The notes under the pieces were generated by a model. That model saw only the letters and a list, made by a program, of their open reading frames with translations. It had not been told where the DNA came from and made no database searches. The translations under genes were made by a program, and so were the position numbers. A DNA stretch of 19,632 bases from Micrococcaceae bacterium (GTDB lineage Bacteria > Actinomycetota > Actinomycetes > Actinomycetales > Micrococcaceae): positions 1 to 19,632 of the forward strand of contig DNHA01000021.1 of the NCBI GenBank assembly GCA_003486025.1, given 5' to 3'. The first letter of the stretch is position 1. The number at the start of each line of letters is the position of its first letter. Of this stretch, positions 1 to 7,099 are shown in pieces.

Positions 1-1
1 A

Positions 2-1360
2 GCGCTACCCGCCATGGCGGAATCAGTACGCAGCACCTCTGGACTGCAATTCGTCACCGTCGCTAACCCTCAAGGCGATGTGATCACCTCGAGCTTCCCT
101 GACGAGGTGGGAACCTCGATTCTTCATCCGCAATCGCAGGTAGTAGAAGGCCGAGGGTGGACCGGAGATATCTGGCGCAACGGAAATCATGTGCTGATCG
201 CACAAGTGCCGGTTCTAGACGACGAAGGGACAATGGTGGGCATCGTCAGCGCCGGCCAAAAATATCCTTCAACACAAGCGGTTATCCGCGAGATCGCACC
301 CAGCGCCCTCTTTACGCTCTTGGTGTCCGTGCTCTTGGGAACCGTAGGGTCCGTGCTCCTTTCCAGGAGGGTCAAACATCAAACCCGTGGCATGGAACCC
401 CGAGAAATCTCAGAACTCTTCGAGCACCGCGAAGCCCTGCTGCATGGGGTCAAAGAAGGAATCGTCTCCATTTCCCCCGACCAACGAGTCATGCTGGCTA
501 ACGACATTGCGATTGAACTACTGCAGCTGCCCAATGACTGTGTAGGGAAAACACTGGAACAGCTAAGGGTCGCACCGCAAGTGACCCGTGCACTGACCAT
601 CAAGCAGAATCACCCCGATCGTCAATTCCTCGTTGCCGAGAAGGTCCTTGTCTTCAACCGGATGCCGGTGGCCGTCGCCGGACGCGACCTCGGATCTGTC
701 ACCACCTTTCGTGACCGGACCGAGCTGACCCTCTTGGAACAAGAATTAGGCGACAGTAAAGCCACATCGGACATGCTGCGGGCACAGACCCACGAATTCG
801 CCAACCAGCTACATGCCATCTCGGGGCTGATCCAGCTTGGTGAATATGACGAAGTAGTAGGTTTCATCGATGGGGTGAGCTTCAGCCGAAGCAAACTCTT
901 CGAAGACGTGGCTGCTCGGATTACGGAGCCGACTATTGCTGCGCTCTTGATCGCCAAGGCCAGCGTGGCTACGGAACGGGGGATCAGGCTAAGCGTCGCT
1001 GAAAACTCACATCTTGGACGCAACGACGAACAACTCGCACGAGACCTCACCACGGTCATCGGCAACCTCGTGGACAACGCCATGGATGCGGTATCAGCAG
1101 TGACTCAACCTCAAATCGAGCTGCGCATAGAAGAGTCCGAAACCCACGTAACCGTTCAGGTAAGCGATAATGGATCCGGGATAGATGACGCGGCAATTAG
1201 TGAGATCTTTACTCAAGGATTTTCAACCAAAGACACCACAGTATCCGGCGGACGAGGATTTGGGCTGGCACTAACCAGGCTAGTCTGCCGGCGGCGCGCA
1301 GGCGACGTGCAAGCCATCAACGCTGATGGCGCACAATTCACCGCCACACTCAGGAAGTAG
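2..1360 (+). CDS. CitA/DcuS-type sensor histidine kinase (5' truncated)
   Basis: Membrane sensor kinase of the CitA/DcuS family, which detects citrate or C4-dicarboxylates outside the cell and phosphorylates a DcuR/CitB regulator. The frame is open to the window edge, so the real start and first membrane helix lie upstream; the ATG at 14 is internal. Visible in order (numbered from that ATG): the end of the extracytoplasmic PAS sensor (about 10-85), a membrane helix (about 97-117), a cytoplasmic PAS domain (about 135-235), the phospho-acceptor box with the His at nt 791-793 (THEFANQLHAISG), then the ATPase with N box (NLVDNAMDAV), G1 (DNGSGI) and G2 (GRGFGLAL). The downstream regulator starts 10 nt after its stop, so the two are co-transcribed. 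The ligand cannot be read from the sequence. Family assignment is secure; citrate versus dicarboxylate is open. Confidence 0.93.
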   Translation, partial: ALPAMAESVRSTSGLQFVTVANPQGDVITSSFPDEVGTSILHPQSQVVEGRGWTGDIWRNGNHVLIAQVPVLDDEGTMVGIVSAGQKYPSTQAVIREIAPSALFTLLVSVLLGTVGSVLLSRRVKHQTRGMEPREISELFEHREALLHGVKEGIVSISPDQRVMLANDIAIELLQLPNDCVGKTLEQLRVAPQVTRALTIKQNHPDRQFLVAEKVLVFNRMPVAVAGRDLGSVTTFRDRTELTLLEQELGDSKATSDMLRAQTHEFANQLHAISGLIQLGEYDEVVGFIDGVSFSRSKLFEDVAARITEPTIAALLIAKASVATERGIRLSVAENSHLGRNDEQLARDLTTVIGNLVDNAMDAVSAVTQPQIELRIEESETHVTVQVSDNGSGIDDAAISEIFTQGFSTKDTTVSGGRGFGLALTRLVCRRRAGDVQAINADGAQFTATLRK

Positions 1361-1370
1361 GAAACAACTC

Positions 1371-2042
1371 GTGATCAAAGTACTGGTGATTGATGATGAC
1401 TTCATGGTCGCCAAGGTTCACTCCGGATTCGTCAACAACGAGCCGGGATTCTCTGTGGTGGGAGTAGCTCACTCGGCCAAAGATGCACTGATAGCAGCCA
1501 CTGCATTGTCACCGGACCTCGTCTTGCTCGATATCCACCTGCCAGACATGAATGGCCTGGACCTGCTGCAGCGTCTGCGCGAAGTCCAGCCCGACCTCGA
1601 CGTTCTAGTCATCAGCGCGGCACGCGAAATGGATACCGTGCGCCGGGCACTGCGCGGCGGAATCGTGCACTATCTAATGAAGCCGTTCTCCCGCGAAGAT
1701 CTGCACGAACGTTTAGAGCACTATCTGAAGACATACCAGCCGTTGCATCAAGCCGACCAAGAACTTGAACAGGCTGACGTCAACCGGCTCTTCGGACTCA
1801 GCGGACAAAACCGCCGGCCATTGCCTAAGGGATGCAGCGCCGAAACCATGACACTAGTAGAAAACATCGTTAAAGAAGCCGCACAGCCTATCTCCGCCAC
1901 CGAAACGGCAGAGAAACTCGGCACCTCACGTGTGAGCGCTCGCCGGTATCTGGAATACCTGGCCGAAGAAAATCTGGCCCAGGTAAATCTGCGTTATGGG
2001 GGAGTGGGACGTCCGGAGCGACGATACTCGTGGAACATCTAG
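1371..2042 (+). CDS. DcuR/CitB-type response regulator
   Basis: Two-component response regulator, partner of the preceding kinase. The receiver domain (residues 1-120) carries the acidic pocket D8-D9-D10, phospho-acceptor D54 (LVLLDIHLP), S82 and K104 (LMKPF). The C-terminal helix-turn-helix (about 170-223, TAEKLGTSRVSARRYLEYL and a GRPERRY end) is typical of DcuR/CitB regulators. I chose the GTG start at 1371 because AGGAA (1359-1363) sits 7 nt upstream and the protein then begins directly with the receiver strand IKVLVIDDD. An ATG at 1326 would add 15 residues inside the kinase gene and lacks a good ribosome site. Such regulators normally activate a citrate or dicarboxylate transporter gene; none is inside the window, so the target probably lies to the left. 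Confidence 0.93.
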   Translation: MIKVLVIDDDFMVAKVHSGFVNNEPGFSVVGVAHSAKDALIAATALSPDLVLLDIHLPDMNGLDLLQRLREVQPDLDVLVISAAREMDTVRRALRGGIVHYLMKPFSREDLHERLEHYLKTYQPLHQADQELEQADVNRLFGLSGQNRRPLPKGCSAETMTLVENIVKEAAQPISATETAEKLGTSRVSARRYLEYLAEENLAQVNLRYGGVGRPERRYSWNI

Positions 2043-2114
2043 CAGTTACAACGTGGCATCAGAGTTAAAGTAGGCTAATCGTCGCTGAGTCGAATAAAGA
2101 CCTAGACATTGCTG

Positions 2115-2146
2115 TGGCCTTGCACCAAGTACTCGGTGCAAGGCCA
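2115..2146. terminator. Bidirectional hairpin terminator
   Basis: Perfect 12-bp inverted repeat (TGGCCTTGCACC, 8-nt loop, GGTGCAAGGCCA) between the stop codons of the convergent response regulator and Tmm-like genes. No U-tract follows, as is usual for actinobacterial terminators. Its position and symmetry suggest it ends transcription from both sides. Confidence 0.8.
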
Positions 2147-2185
2147 TCATACTGTCAAGGCTAAAGCTGCAAGGTCAAAGCCCAG

Positions 2186-3586
2186 CTAGGCCCTGCTTGA
2201 CTTGGAATGCTGGTTCGAGGCTAGATCTTCGAGTTTTTCTCGCGGGGCAGAGGAAATATAGCGTTCCATGCTGTCATCCAGTTCGCTGAGCCATGGTGTG
2301 TGATGCTTGTCCGCCATAGTGCCGGTCATCACTGAACGATAAACCTTATCGCGGTAGGTCAGGATATTTTTCTTTTTATCGGTTTTCCAAGCCATAAAGG
2401 TTCTGGTGACCTCATCCAAATCAAACATCGGGTAGTCCGTCTGCTCAATGAGATCCCGGATGTAGTCGGCTTGGAATTTCACTTCGTCTTCTGCTGTTTC
2501 GATCGCGTTAAAACGTTCAAGCCATACATCGATGCTTTCGCGTTGTTCGCTCGGTGAAGGGACGGTTAGCTTGCCCAAAATTAGATCGCGAACGTACCAA
2601 GCCTGCGCATCAAACATATTAAAGGTGAACCATTGATCCTGGGCACCAAGGTAGTACAGACTGTCGTTGTTTTCAGAAACAACACCACGGTACAAGGTAT
2701 CCGGGTAAACGTTGTTAGGTGAATCCAGTGCAAGGTCTGAGGGCAGGAACGGATAGTGGTGCAAGTATCCGGTGCACAGGATGACCGTATCAACTGTGCG
2801 GGACATACCGTTGCTGAAGTACGCGGTTGCACCTTCGAAGCGGTCAATGAGTGGGAGTTCCTCAATGCCTTCAGGCCAGTCGAACCCCATAGGACCTGAG
2901 CGGTAGCTATAAGTGACTGAACGTGCGCCCATTTTGAATGATTGGACGCCAATGTCTTCAGCCGAATAACTGGCTCCGATTAGTAGAACATCTTTATCGG
3001 CCAAGCGTTCAGCCCCGCGGAAATCGTGGGCATGCATTAGCTCGCCAGAGAAAGTTTCGATGCCTTTAAAGTCTGGGACGTTAGGGAAGCTGAAGTGCCC
3101 GGAGCCCACAATGACGTGATCGAATTCGGAAGTTTCTGTTTGTCCGGTCTTGAGGTTTTCGGTGGTGACAGTAAATAGGCTGGTGCTATCGTCAAAACCA
3201 ACCCAACGCACCACGGTAGCGAAGCGAACGTGCTTTTTAATATCGGACTTCTCAGCGCGACCATTGATGTAGTCCCACAGCACTGCACGTGGTGGGTATG
3301 AAGAAATTGGGCGACCAAAATGCTCATCAAATGTGTATTCGGCGAATTCTAGGGCTTCTTTGGGACCGTTAGACCAAAGGTTGCGGTACATGCTCGAGTG
3401 CACGGGTTCGCCATACTTGTCGATACCACTACGCCAGTTGTAATTCCACTGGCCTCCCCAGTCGTCTTGCTTTTCGAAGCAGACGATCTCAGGGATTTCT
3501 CGCCCGGATTTCTTGGCAGAATCGAATGCCCGCAGCTGGGCAATGCCGCTGGGTCCTGCTCCAATGATTGCGACGCGTTGAGTCAA
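2186..3586 (-). CDS. tmm: Flavin-containing monooxygenase, trimethylamine monooxygenase-like
   Basis: FAD- and NADPH-dependent monooxygenase, 466 aa, probably oxidising trimethylamine to its N-oxide in the cytoplasm. Visible: FAD fold GAGPSG (residues 9-14), the FMO signature FSGELMHAHDF (179-189), the NADPH fold GASYSAED (204-211) and CTGYLHHYPF (271-280). Whole blocks, such as WGGQWNYNWRSG, PVHSSMYRNLWSNGPKE and YPPRAVLWDY, match my memory of the bacterial Tmm of Methylophaga/Methylocella along the full length. The start is TTG, supported by GGAGAGG (3594-3600) 6-7 nt upstream. It is a single-gene unit: no TMAO demethylase, amine transporter or TMAO reductase lies beside it. Members of this family also make indigo from indole, so the true substrate could be another amine or a sulfide. 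Confidence 0.88.
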   Translation of the reverse strand: MTQRVAIIGAGPSGIAQLRAFDSAKKSGREIPEIVCFEKQDDWGGQWNYNWRSGIDKYGEPVHSSMYRNLWSNGPKEALEFAEYTFDEHFGRPISSYPPRAVLWDYINGRAEKSDIKKHVRFATVVRWVGFDDSTSLFTVTTENLKTGQTETSEFDHVIVGSGHFSFPNVPDFKGIETFSGELMHAHDFRGAERLADKDVLLIGASYSAEDIGVQSFKMGARSVTYSYRSGPMGFDWPEGIEELPLIDRFEGATAYFSNGMSRTVDTVILCTGYLHHYPFLPSDLALDSPNNVYPDTLYRGVVSENNDSLYYLGAQDQWFTFNMFDAQAWYVRDLILGKLTVPSPSEQRESIDVWLERFNAIETAEDEVKFQADYIRDLIEQTDYPMFDLDEVTRTFMAWKTDKKKNILTYRDKVYRSVMTGTMADKHHTPWLSELDDSMERYISSAPREKLEDLASNQHSKSSRA

Positions 3587-3610
3587 ACGTACCTCTCCGG
3601 CTATCTAAGC

Positions 3611-3619
3611 CTTATATCA
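3611..3619 (-). promoter_or_regulatory. Candidate extended -10 promoter of the tmm-like gene
   Basis: On the minus strand the sequence reads TGATATAAG, a TG-extended -10 (TATAAG matches 5 of 6 consensus bases), 25 nt upstream of the TTG start and just upstream of its ribosome site. No good -35 is present, which an extended -10 can tolerate. Prediction only. Confidence 0.45.
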
Positions 3620-3931
3620 GTTGCACGCTGGGAATCGAATCAATAACCGAGTCCGTCAGTGTCGCGCAATTCAACAAAAATGCTTTAACCAGTCGACAAG
3701 TCACGCATTGAAAGTGGTCAGGTGTCGAGGGGATACTTGTCCTGTTTAAAAGACTTTACCCCTGAGTTTATCAGTTATTCATTTTCCGGAATTTTAAAGC
3801 ATCTATTGAGGATGGGAATGACATCGATTCAGAGAAATTCGTGTTCGGTATTTCCCTCAGTGGCACGGCAAGTAACGCCAACTTCGAGGGGCCGAGTGCC
3901 GACGAGTCGCAGACTATTGAGCTGCCAATTT
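3620..3931. other. Intergenic stretch between tmm-like and pheA genes
   Basis: No convincing gene. Open frames here overlap the end of pheA on the other strand and have no ribosome site. An imperfect hairpin (arms 3862-3869 and 3891-3900, 2-nt bulge, 21-nt loop) lies just downstream of the pheA stop on the minus strand and may be its terminator. The part from about 3740 to 3850 is AT-rich compared with the neighbours. Confidence 0.5.
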
Positions 3932-4792
3932 TTACACAAAGGAGGCGGAGACTTTTTGACGATGCTCGCTGGCTGCATAGGTGCCGAGAATCTTGATTTC
4001 CCAAGTGAAGAAGTCCAACTCTTCTAAGGCGAGGCGTACCGGTAGATCTTCGGGATGGCCTTCGATGTCAACCATGAAAATGGTGGCAGCGAAACTTGAA
4101 TCGAGCATGTAACTTTCCATGCGGGTCAGGTTTACTCCGTTGGTAGCAAATCCGCCTAAGGCTTTGTACAGTGCACTGGGCACGTTGCGAGCGTGGAAGA
4201 CCAGCGTGGTGATCACAGATTCGGGTAGTTTAGAGCGCGCGGGGAGTTCTTGCTTCCGTGCAAGGACAACGAAACGGGTGGTGTTCGTTTCGTCGTCTTC
4301 TACCGAAGAAGCTAGTACTTCTAATCCATAGAGTTCGGCAGCAAGTGGTGGTGCCAGCGATAATTTGGTTGGGTCGTTCCAATCTCGGATCTCGCGCGCG
4401 GAACCTGCGGTGTCTCCTGCGATCACTGGTGTCAGATTGTGCTCACGGATGATCTTGCGGCACTGCCCAAGCGCATGGATATGACTATGGACTTCTGTAG
4501 CTTCCTCAATGCTGCTTCCAGGCAGTCCCAACAGGTCAAAACGAATACGTAAATAATGCTCGCCAACAATCTGTAGTCCAGATTCGGGGAGTAAAACGTG
4601 AATGTCAGCAACTCGTCCCGCAATCGAGTTCTCAATTGGGATCATGGCAAGATCTGCGTCACCGCTTTCCACCATGGCGAAGGCGTCTTCAAAGCTCGCA
4701 CAAGGTATGGCTTCCATATCGGGGAACTGCTGGGTGCAGGCCATGTTCGAATTGGATCCGGCTTCGCCCTGATAGGAAATCTTTTTGCTCAT
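3932..4792 (-). CDS. pheA: Prephenate dehydratase, PDT plus ACT domains
   Basis: Converts prephenate to phenylpyruvate in phenylalanine synthesis; 286 aa. The catalytic domain (residues 3-180) begins ISYQGEAGSNSNMAC, has IPIENSIAGRVADIH (51-65) and the catalytic TTRF (171-174). The ACT regulatory domain (about 194-272) has PSALYKALGGFATNGVNLTR; the usual ESRP phenylalanine motif is ESYM (226-229). The SYQGEAGSN opening, the IAGRVADIH block and ESYM are what I remember from alphaproteobacterial enzymes; typical actinobacterial PheA opens with a YLGPxGTFTE motif. The ATG start is forced by an in-frame TAA 9 nt upstream; no good Shine-Dalgarno precedes it, so it may be leaderless or coupled. It is divergent from an IclR regulator. 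Function is secure; a second, canonical pheA elsewhere in the genome is possible. Confidence 0.93.
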   Translation of the reverse strand: MSKKISYQGEAGSNSNMACTQQFPDMEAIPCASFEDAFAMVESGDADLAMIPIENSIAGRVADIHVLLPESGLQIVGEHYLRIRFDLLGLPGSSIEEATEVHSHIHALGQCRKIIREHNLTPVIAGDTAGSAREIRDWNDPTKLSLAPPLAAELYGLEVLASSVEDDETNTTRFVVLARKQELPARSKLPESVITTLVFHARNVPSALYKALGGFATNGVNLTRMESYMLDSSFAATIFMVDIEGHPEDLPVRLALEELDFFTWEIKILGTYAASEHRQKVSASFV

Positions 4793-5065
4793 TAGTTCAA
4801 TTTAGCGCAGAGTGCTCGCCGCCGATGAATGCTAGCAAGGATGTTTCGAAGTGGCCGATCCACGAATGTTGCTAAGAATCTCTGGGACTAAAATTCCTTG
4901 AAAATATCCGTCCGACCGTTCGCGTAAAGCCAGATTCAGCGGTGCGAATCGATTTGTGTGGATGCAAAATTTTACACAATTCAGGGCCGCAACGGTTTTA
5001 ATCAGCTTGAGCTATGATGTAGCTCACTGCTGTTTTGGGATCTCAGCATTTCATGGGGGTGTGAA
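4793..5065. promoter_or_regulatory. Divergent control region pheA / iclR-type gene
   Basis: Non-coding 273 nt between divergent genes. A TATGAT -10 (5013-5018) fits the plus-strand regulator with a leader of about 40 nt. On the minus strand TTTACG, 16 nt, TATTTT (around 4897-4924) is a weak pheA promoter candidate, and TAAATT 6 nt before the pheA ATG would make a leaderless transcript. A 23-codon minus-strand frame (GTG at 4863) ends TAATG over the pheA start but has no ribosome site. Confidence 0.5.
4954..4979. promoter_or_regulatory. Candidate operator: TTGTGT-N14-ACACAA inverted repeat
   Basis: Inverted repeat TTGTGT (4954-4959) and ACACAA (4974-4979) with a 14-nt AT-rich centre, upstream of both the iclR-type gene and pheA. 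Its position suits autoregulation by the IclR-family protein or control of pheA. No factor is known to recognise it; prediction only. Confidence 0.3.
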
Positions 5066-5809
5066 GTGGCACAACCTACGTTGATTGGGTCGGTGCAGAA
5101 AGCATTGCGCCTTTTGGAAGCTGTTGCGGCGAGTAGTACTGCCATTTCGGCGAAGAAGCTTGCACGAATCACCGATTTTCCACTGCCAACGACCTATCAC
5201 TTGTTGCGGACCCTCGAATTTGAGGGCTACCTGTGCAAAATTGATGGTGGGTATGCACTAGGCACATCGTCATTTACGGTGCAAAATGATGCGATCCAAG
5301 AACTGGTGCCACGGGTTCGTCCAGTGCTCCGGTCATTGAGTGATGAGCTAGGCGCAGCCACCTATTTAACCACGTACCAGGATGACGAGATCCATCTTCT
5401 GGCAATGGTCGAAGGTCCCGAAGGGCGAAGCGTGGATTTGTGGGTAGGCGTGCATGAGTCCGGGCATGCTACGGCATTCGGCAAGGCGATTTTGGCAAAC
5501 CTCAGCGAGGAACTGCGTGATGATTACATCAACCGGCACGACCTGTATGATCTGACGCCTAACACCATTACTAGCCGCGGCGGTCTGGAGCGCAACTTGT
5601 CCGTTGGTTCCAAGATTTGGTCAGATAAAGAAGAATATCTACTTGGTATTTCCTGTCACGCGGCTCCCATCCAGAATGCCGGGATGGTTGGCGCGATTGC
5701 AGTTTCTCTACCTGCGCAACGCAAGATGCTGGAAAGCGAAGAAGCAAGTCTTAAGCGGGCTGCAAGACGTCTCGGACTGGCAATGGGGCCATCACTTATC
5801 AGTATTTGA
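5066..5809 (+). CDS. IclR-family transcriptional regulator
   Basis: DNA-binding regulator, 247 aa, a typical IclR length. The N-terminal winged helix (about 7-62) contains SVQKALRLLEAVA and the recognition region TTYHLLRTLEFEGYL. The ligand-binding domain (about 75-245) holds LLAMVEG, HESGHATAFGKAILANL, TITSRGGLERNL, YLLGISCHAAPI and GAIAVSLP, all standard IclR positions. The GTG start has GGGGGTG 3-9 nt upstream; a nearby ATG at 5053 runs into a stop. It is divergent from pheA, and IclR proteins often control the adjacent divergent operon, so it may respond to an aromatic compound or a phenylalanine-related metabolite. That link is inference; the family call is firm. Confidence 0.93.
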   Translation: MAQPTLIGSVQKALRLLEAVAASSTAISAKKLARITDFPLPTTYHLLRTLEFEGYLCKIDGGYALGTSSFTVQNDAIQELVPRVRPVLRSLSDELGAATYLTTYQDDEIHLLAMVEGPEGRSVDLWVGVHESGHATAFGKAILANLSEELRDDYINRHDLYDLTPNTITSRGGLERNLSVGSKIWSDKEEYLLGISCHAAPIQNAGMVGAIAVSLPAQRKMLESEEASLKRAARRLGLAMGPSLISI

Positions 5810-5958
5810 AATCTTGTCTCTTGTTGACCAGTTGGCCCACCAGCGATGATGGAGTCATAGAACTTCAGTCGGAGTCTTGAAATCCAGAATGTAGCGAGAG
5901 CTACGGAACAACTGCGGTATCTAGCATTCCAGATAGCCTCTAAACGTCCTGGGCAGCA

Positions 5959-5987
5959 TTTTCCGAGTACCCCCAAGCCTCGGAAAA
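5959..5987. terminator. Stem-loop 1 (CCCCCAAG loop)
   Basis: Perfect 9-bp stem TTTTCCGAG / CTCGGAAAA with an 11-nt loop containing CCCCCAAG. On the minus strand the 3' arm is U-rich (CTCGGAAAA becomes TTTTCCGAG), so it may end transcription in that direction. Its loop is shared with the next stem-loop. Confidence 0.6.
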
Positions 5988-6001
5988 CCAATGTTCAGGA
6001 T

Positions 6002-6039
6002 AGCGACCCCGAAGGTTCCCCCAAGACTTCGGGGTCGCT
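6002..6039. terminator. Stem-loop 2 (CCCCCAAG loop), strong terminator candidate
   Basis: Perfect 13-bp stem AGCGACCCCGAAG / CTTCGGGGTCGCT with a 12-nt loop that again contains CCCCCAAG. It is a strong bidirectional terminator candidate between the convergent iclR-type and oleD genes. Confidence 0.75.
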
Positions 6040-6064
6040 CTGGCTGTAACGGCAACGGCCAGAG
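6038..6064. terminator. Stem-loop 3, overlapping the foot of stem-loop 2
   Basis: Perfect 7-bp stem CTCTGGC / GCCAGAG with a 13-nt loop. Its left arm shares two bases with the right arm of stem-loop 2, so both cannot be fully paired at once. It lies 24 nt downstream of the oleD stop and could be the oleD terminator. Confidence 0.45.
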
Positions 6065-6088
6065 GTCTAACGACTGCGTACTTTTGCG

Positions 6089-7099
6089 TTACAGCTGCCC
6101 ATAGTGGGCTGTAAGTTTTGCCAAGCCTGCGTCGATACTTACCGTTGGCTTCCAGTCCAGCACTTCATGCGTCTCGCGTTGGTCAAACCAGTGAGCGGTT
6201 GAAAGTTGCTCGGCCAAGAACCGAGTCATCGGCGGCTCGTCATGCACTAGATTACGGGAACCTGCGGCCAGCCAGATTTTCTCGATAATCGAACCCGCAC
6301 CGCGCGCCAACCAGCCTGGAACATTGAGTTTCGGAGCGGGAGCTCCGCCAGCCTTGCAGATTCCAGCAATGAGTTCCCCCACCGGGCGAGGCTCACCGTT
6401 GGTGACGACAAGTGCACGTCCGTGGGCGTAATCCATGCGTTCCAGCCCGCGAACAATCGCGGACGCCGCATTATCAATATAAGTAGTGTCAATCAGTGCC
6501 ACACCACTGTCTAGCAGTGGAAGCCGGCCGCTCTTGGCACGGTCAACCACACGCTCAACCAGTTGGGTATCGCCAGGGCCCCACACCACGTGTGGTCGAA
6601 TGGCAGCAACCCGGAATTCGGGGGAGTCCTCGGCCAACGCTCTTAGCTCAGCAGCTGCCTTAGAACGAGCGTAGTTACCGCGAGCCAAATTCGGGTTCGC
6701 AATTCCTGCTGATGCGCCCGCCAAAGAATCGCCGAAATGAGCGACCGAAGGGGAAGACACAAAAACAAAATCCTTGATGCCAGCGCTTTTCGCAGCCGCT
6801 AACAAGTTTGCTGTTCCATCGATGTTGGTGGCGACGAATTCGTTCCAATGGCCGGTAAAGGAGACCTTCGCGGCTAGATGAATCACCGCATCCATGGATT
6901 CAACGGCTGTGGCCACTGCATCCTGATCGGTGAGTGAGCCACGGATCTCGTCCATTGCTTGGCTCGAAGCACCGCGCTGGAAAGTTCGAACGTGGTGTCC
7001 TTTGCCGCGCAATAGCTCAGCTACCGCCCCACCGAGCATCCCACTGGCTCCGGTAACCAAAACACGACGAGGTTTTGCTTTATTCTCAGCGGTGCTCAT
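6089..7099 (-). CDS. oleD: OleD, 2-alkyl-3-ketoacid reductase
   Basis: NADPH-dependent reductase of the extended SDR/3-beta-HSD group, 336 aa. In olefin synthesis OleD reduces the 2-alkyl-3-keto acid made by OleA to the 2-alkyl-3-hydroxy acid. Visible: nucleotide fold VTGASGMLGG (15-24), HLAAKVSFTGHW (74-85), Ser 115/116 in VFVSSPSV, and the catalytic Y143-x3-K147 (GNYARSK). I placed the start at the ATG that overlaps the oleBC stop as ATGA, with GGAGGAAGG about 10 nt upstream; an ATG 42 nt earlier lies inside oleBC and is less likely. It is the last gene of oleA-oleBC-oleD and is followed by stem-loops. The overlap implies coupled translation with oleBC. Confidence is high because the whole pathway is adjacent. 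Confidence 0.93.
   Translation of the reverse strand: MSTAENKAKPRRVLVTGASGMLGGAVAELLRGKGHHVRTFQRGASSQAMDEIRGSLTDQDAVATAVESMDAVIHLAAKVSFTGHWNEFVATNIDGTANLLAAAKSAGIKDFVFVSSPSVAHFGDSLAGASAGIANPNLARGNYARSKAAAELRALAEDSPEFRVAAIRPHVVWGPGDTQLVERVVDRAKSGRLPLLDSGVALIDTTYIDNAASAIVRGLERMDYAHGRALVVTNGEPRPVGELIAGICKAGGAPAPKLNVPGWLARGAGSIIEKIWLAAGSRNLVHDEPPMTRFLAEQLSTAHWFDQRETHEVLDWKPTVSIDAGLAKLTAHYGQL

Larger units (their letters stand above)
5810..6088. other. Non-coding stretch with three tandem stem-loops
   Basis: Between the convergent IclR and oleD genes. I see no gene. Besides the three larger stem-loops annotated separately there is a short GTAGC-GAGA-GCTAC hairpin (5891-5904) with a GNRA-type loop. 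The number of hairpins is more than two terminators would need. Confidence 0.6.

Noticed and set aside
1326..1370. Longer N-terminus of the response regulator from ATG 1326
   Set aside because: Lies within the kinase gene, adds 15 residues before the receiver fold and lacks the ribosome site seen for GTG 1371.
3722..4027. 101-codon plus-strand frame overlapping the end of pheA
   Set aside because: Overlaps the securely called pheA on the other strand and has no ribosome site or family resemblance.
4792..4863. 23-codon frame ending TAATG on the pheA start, possible leader peptide or attenuator
   Set aside because: No ribosome site, no Phe codons and no alternative hairpins, so attenuation is not supported.
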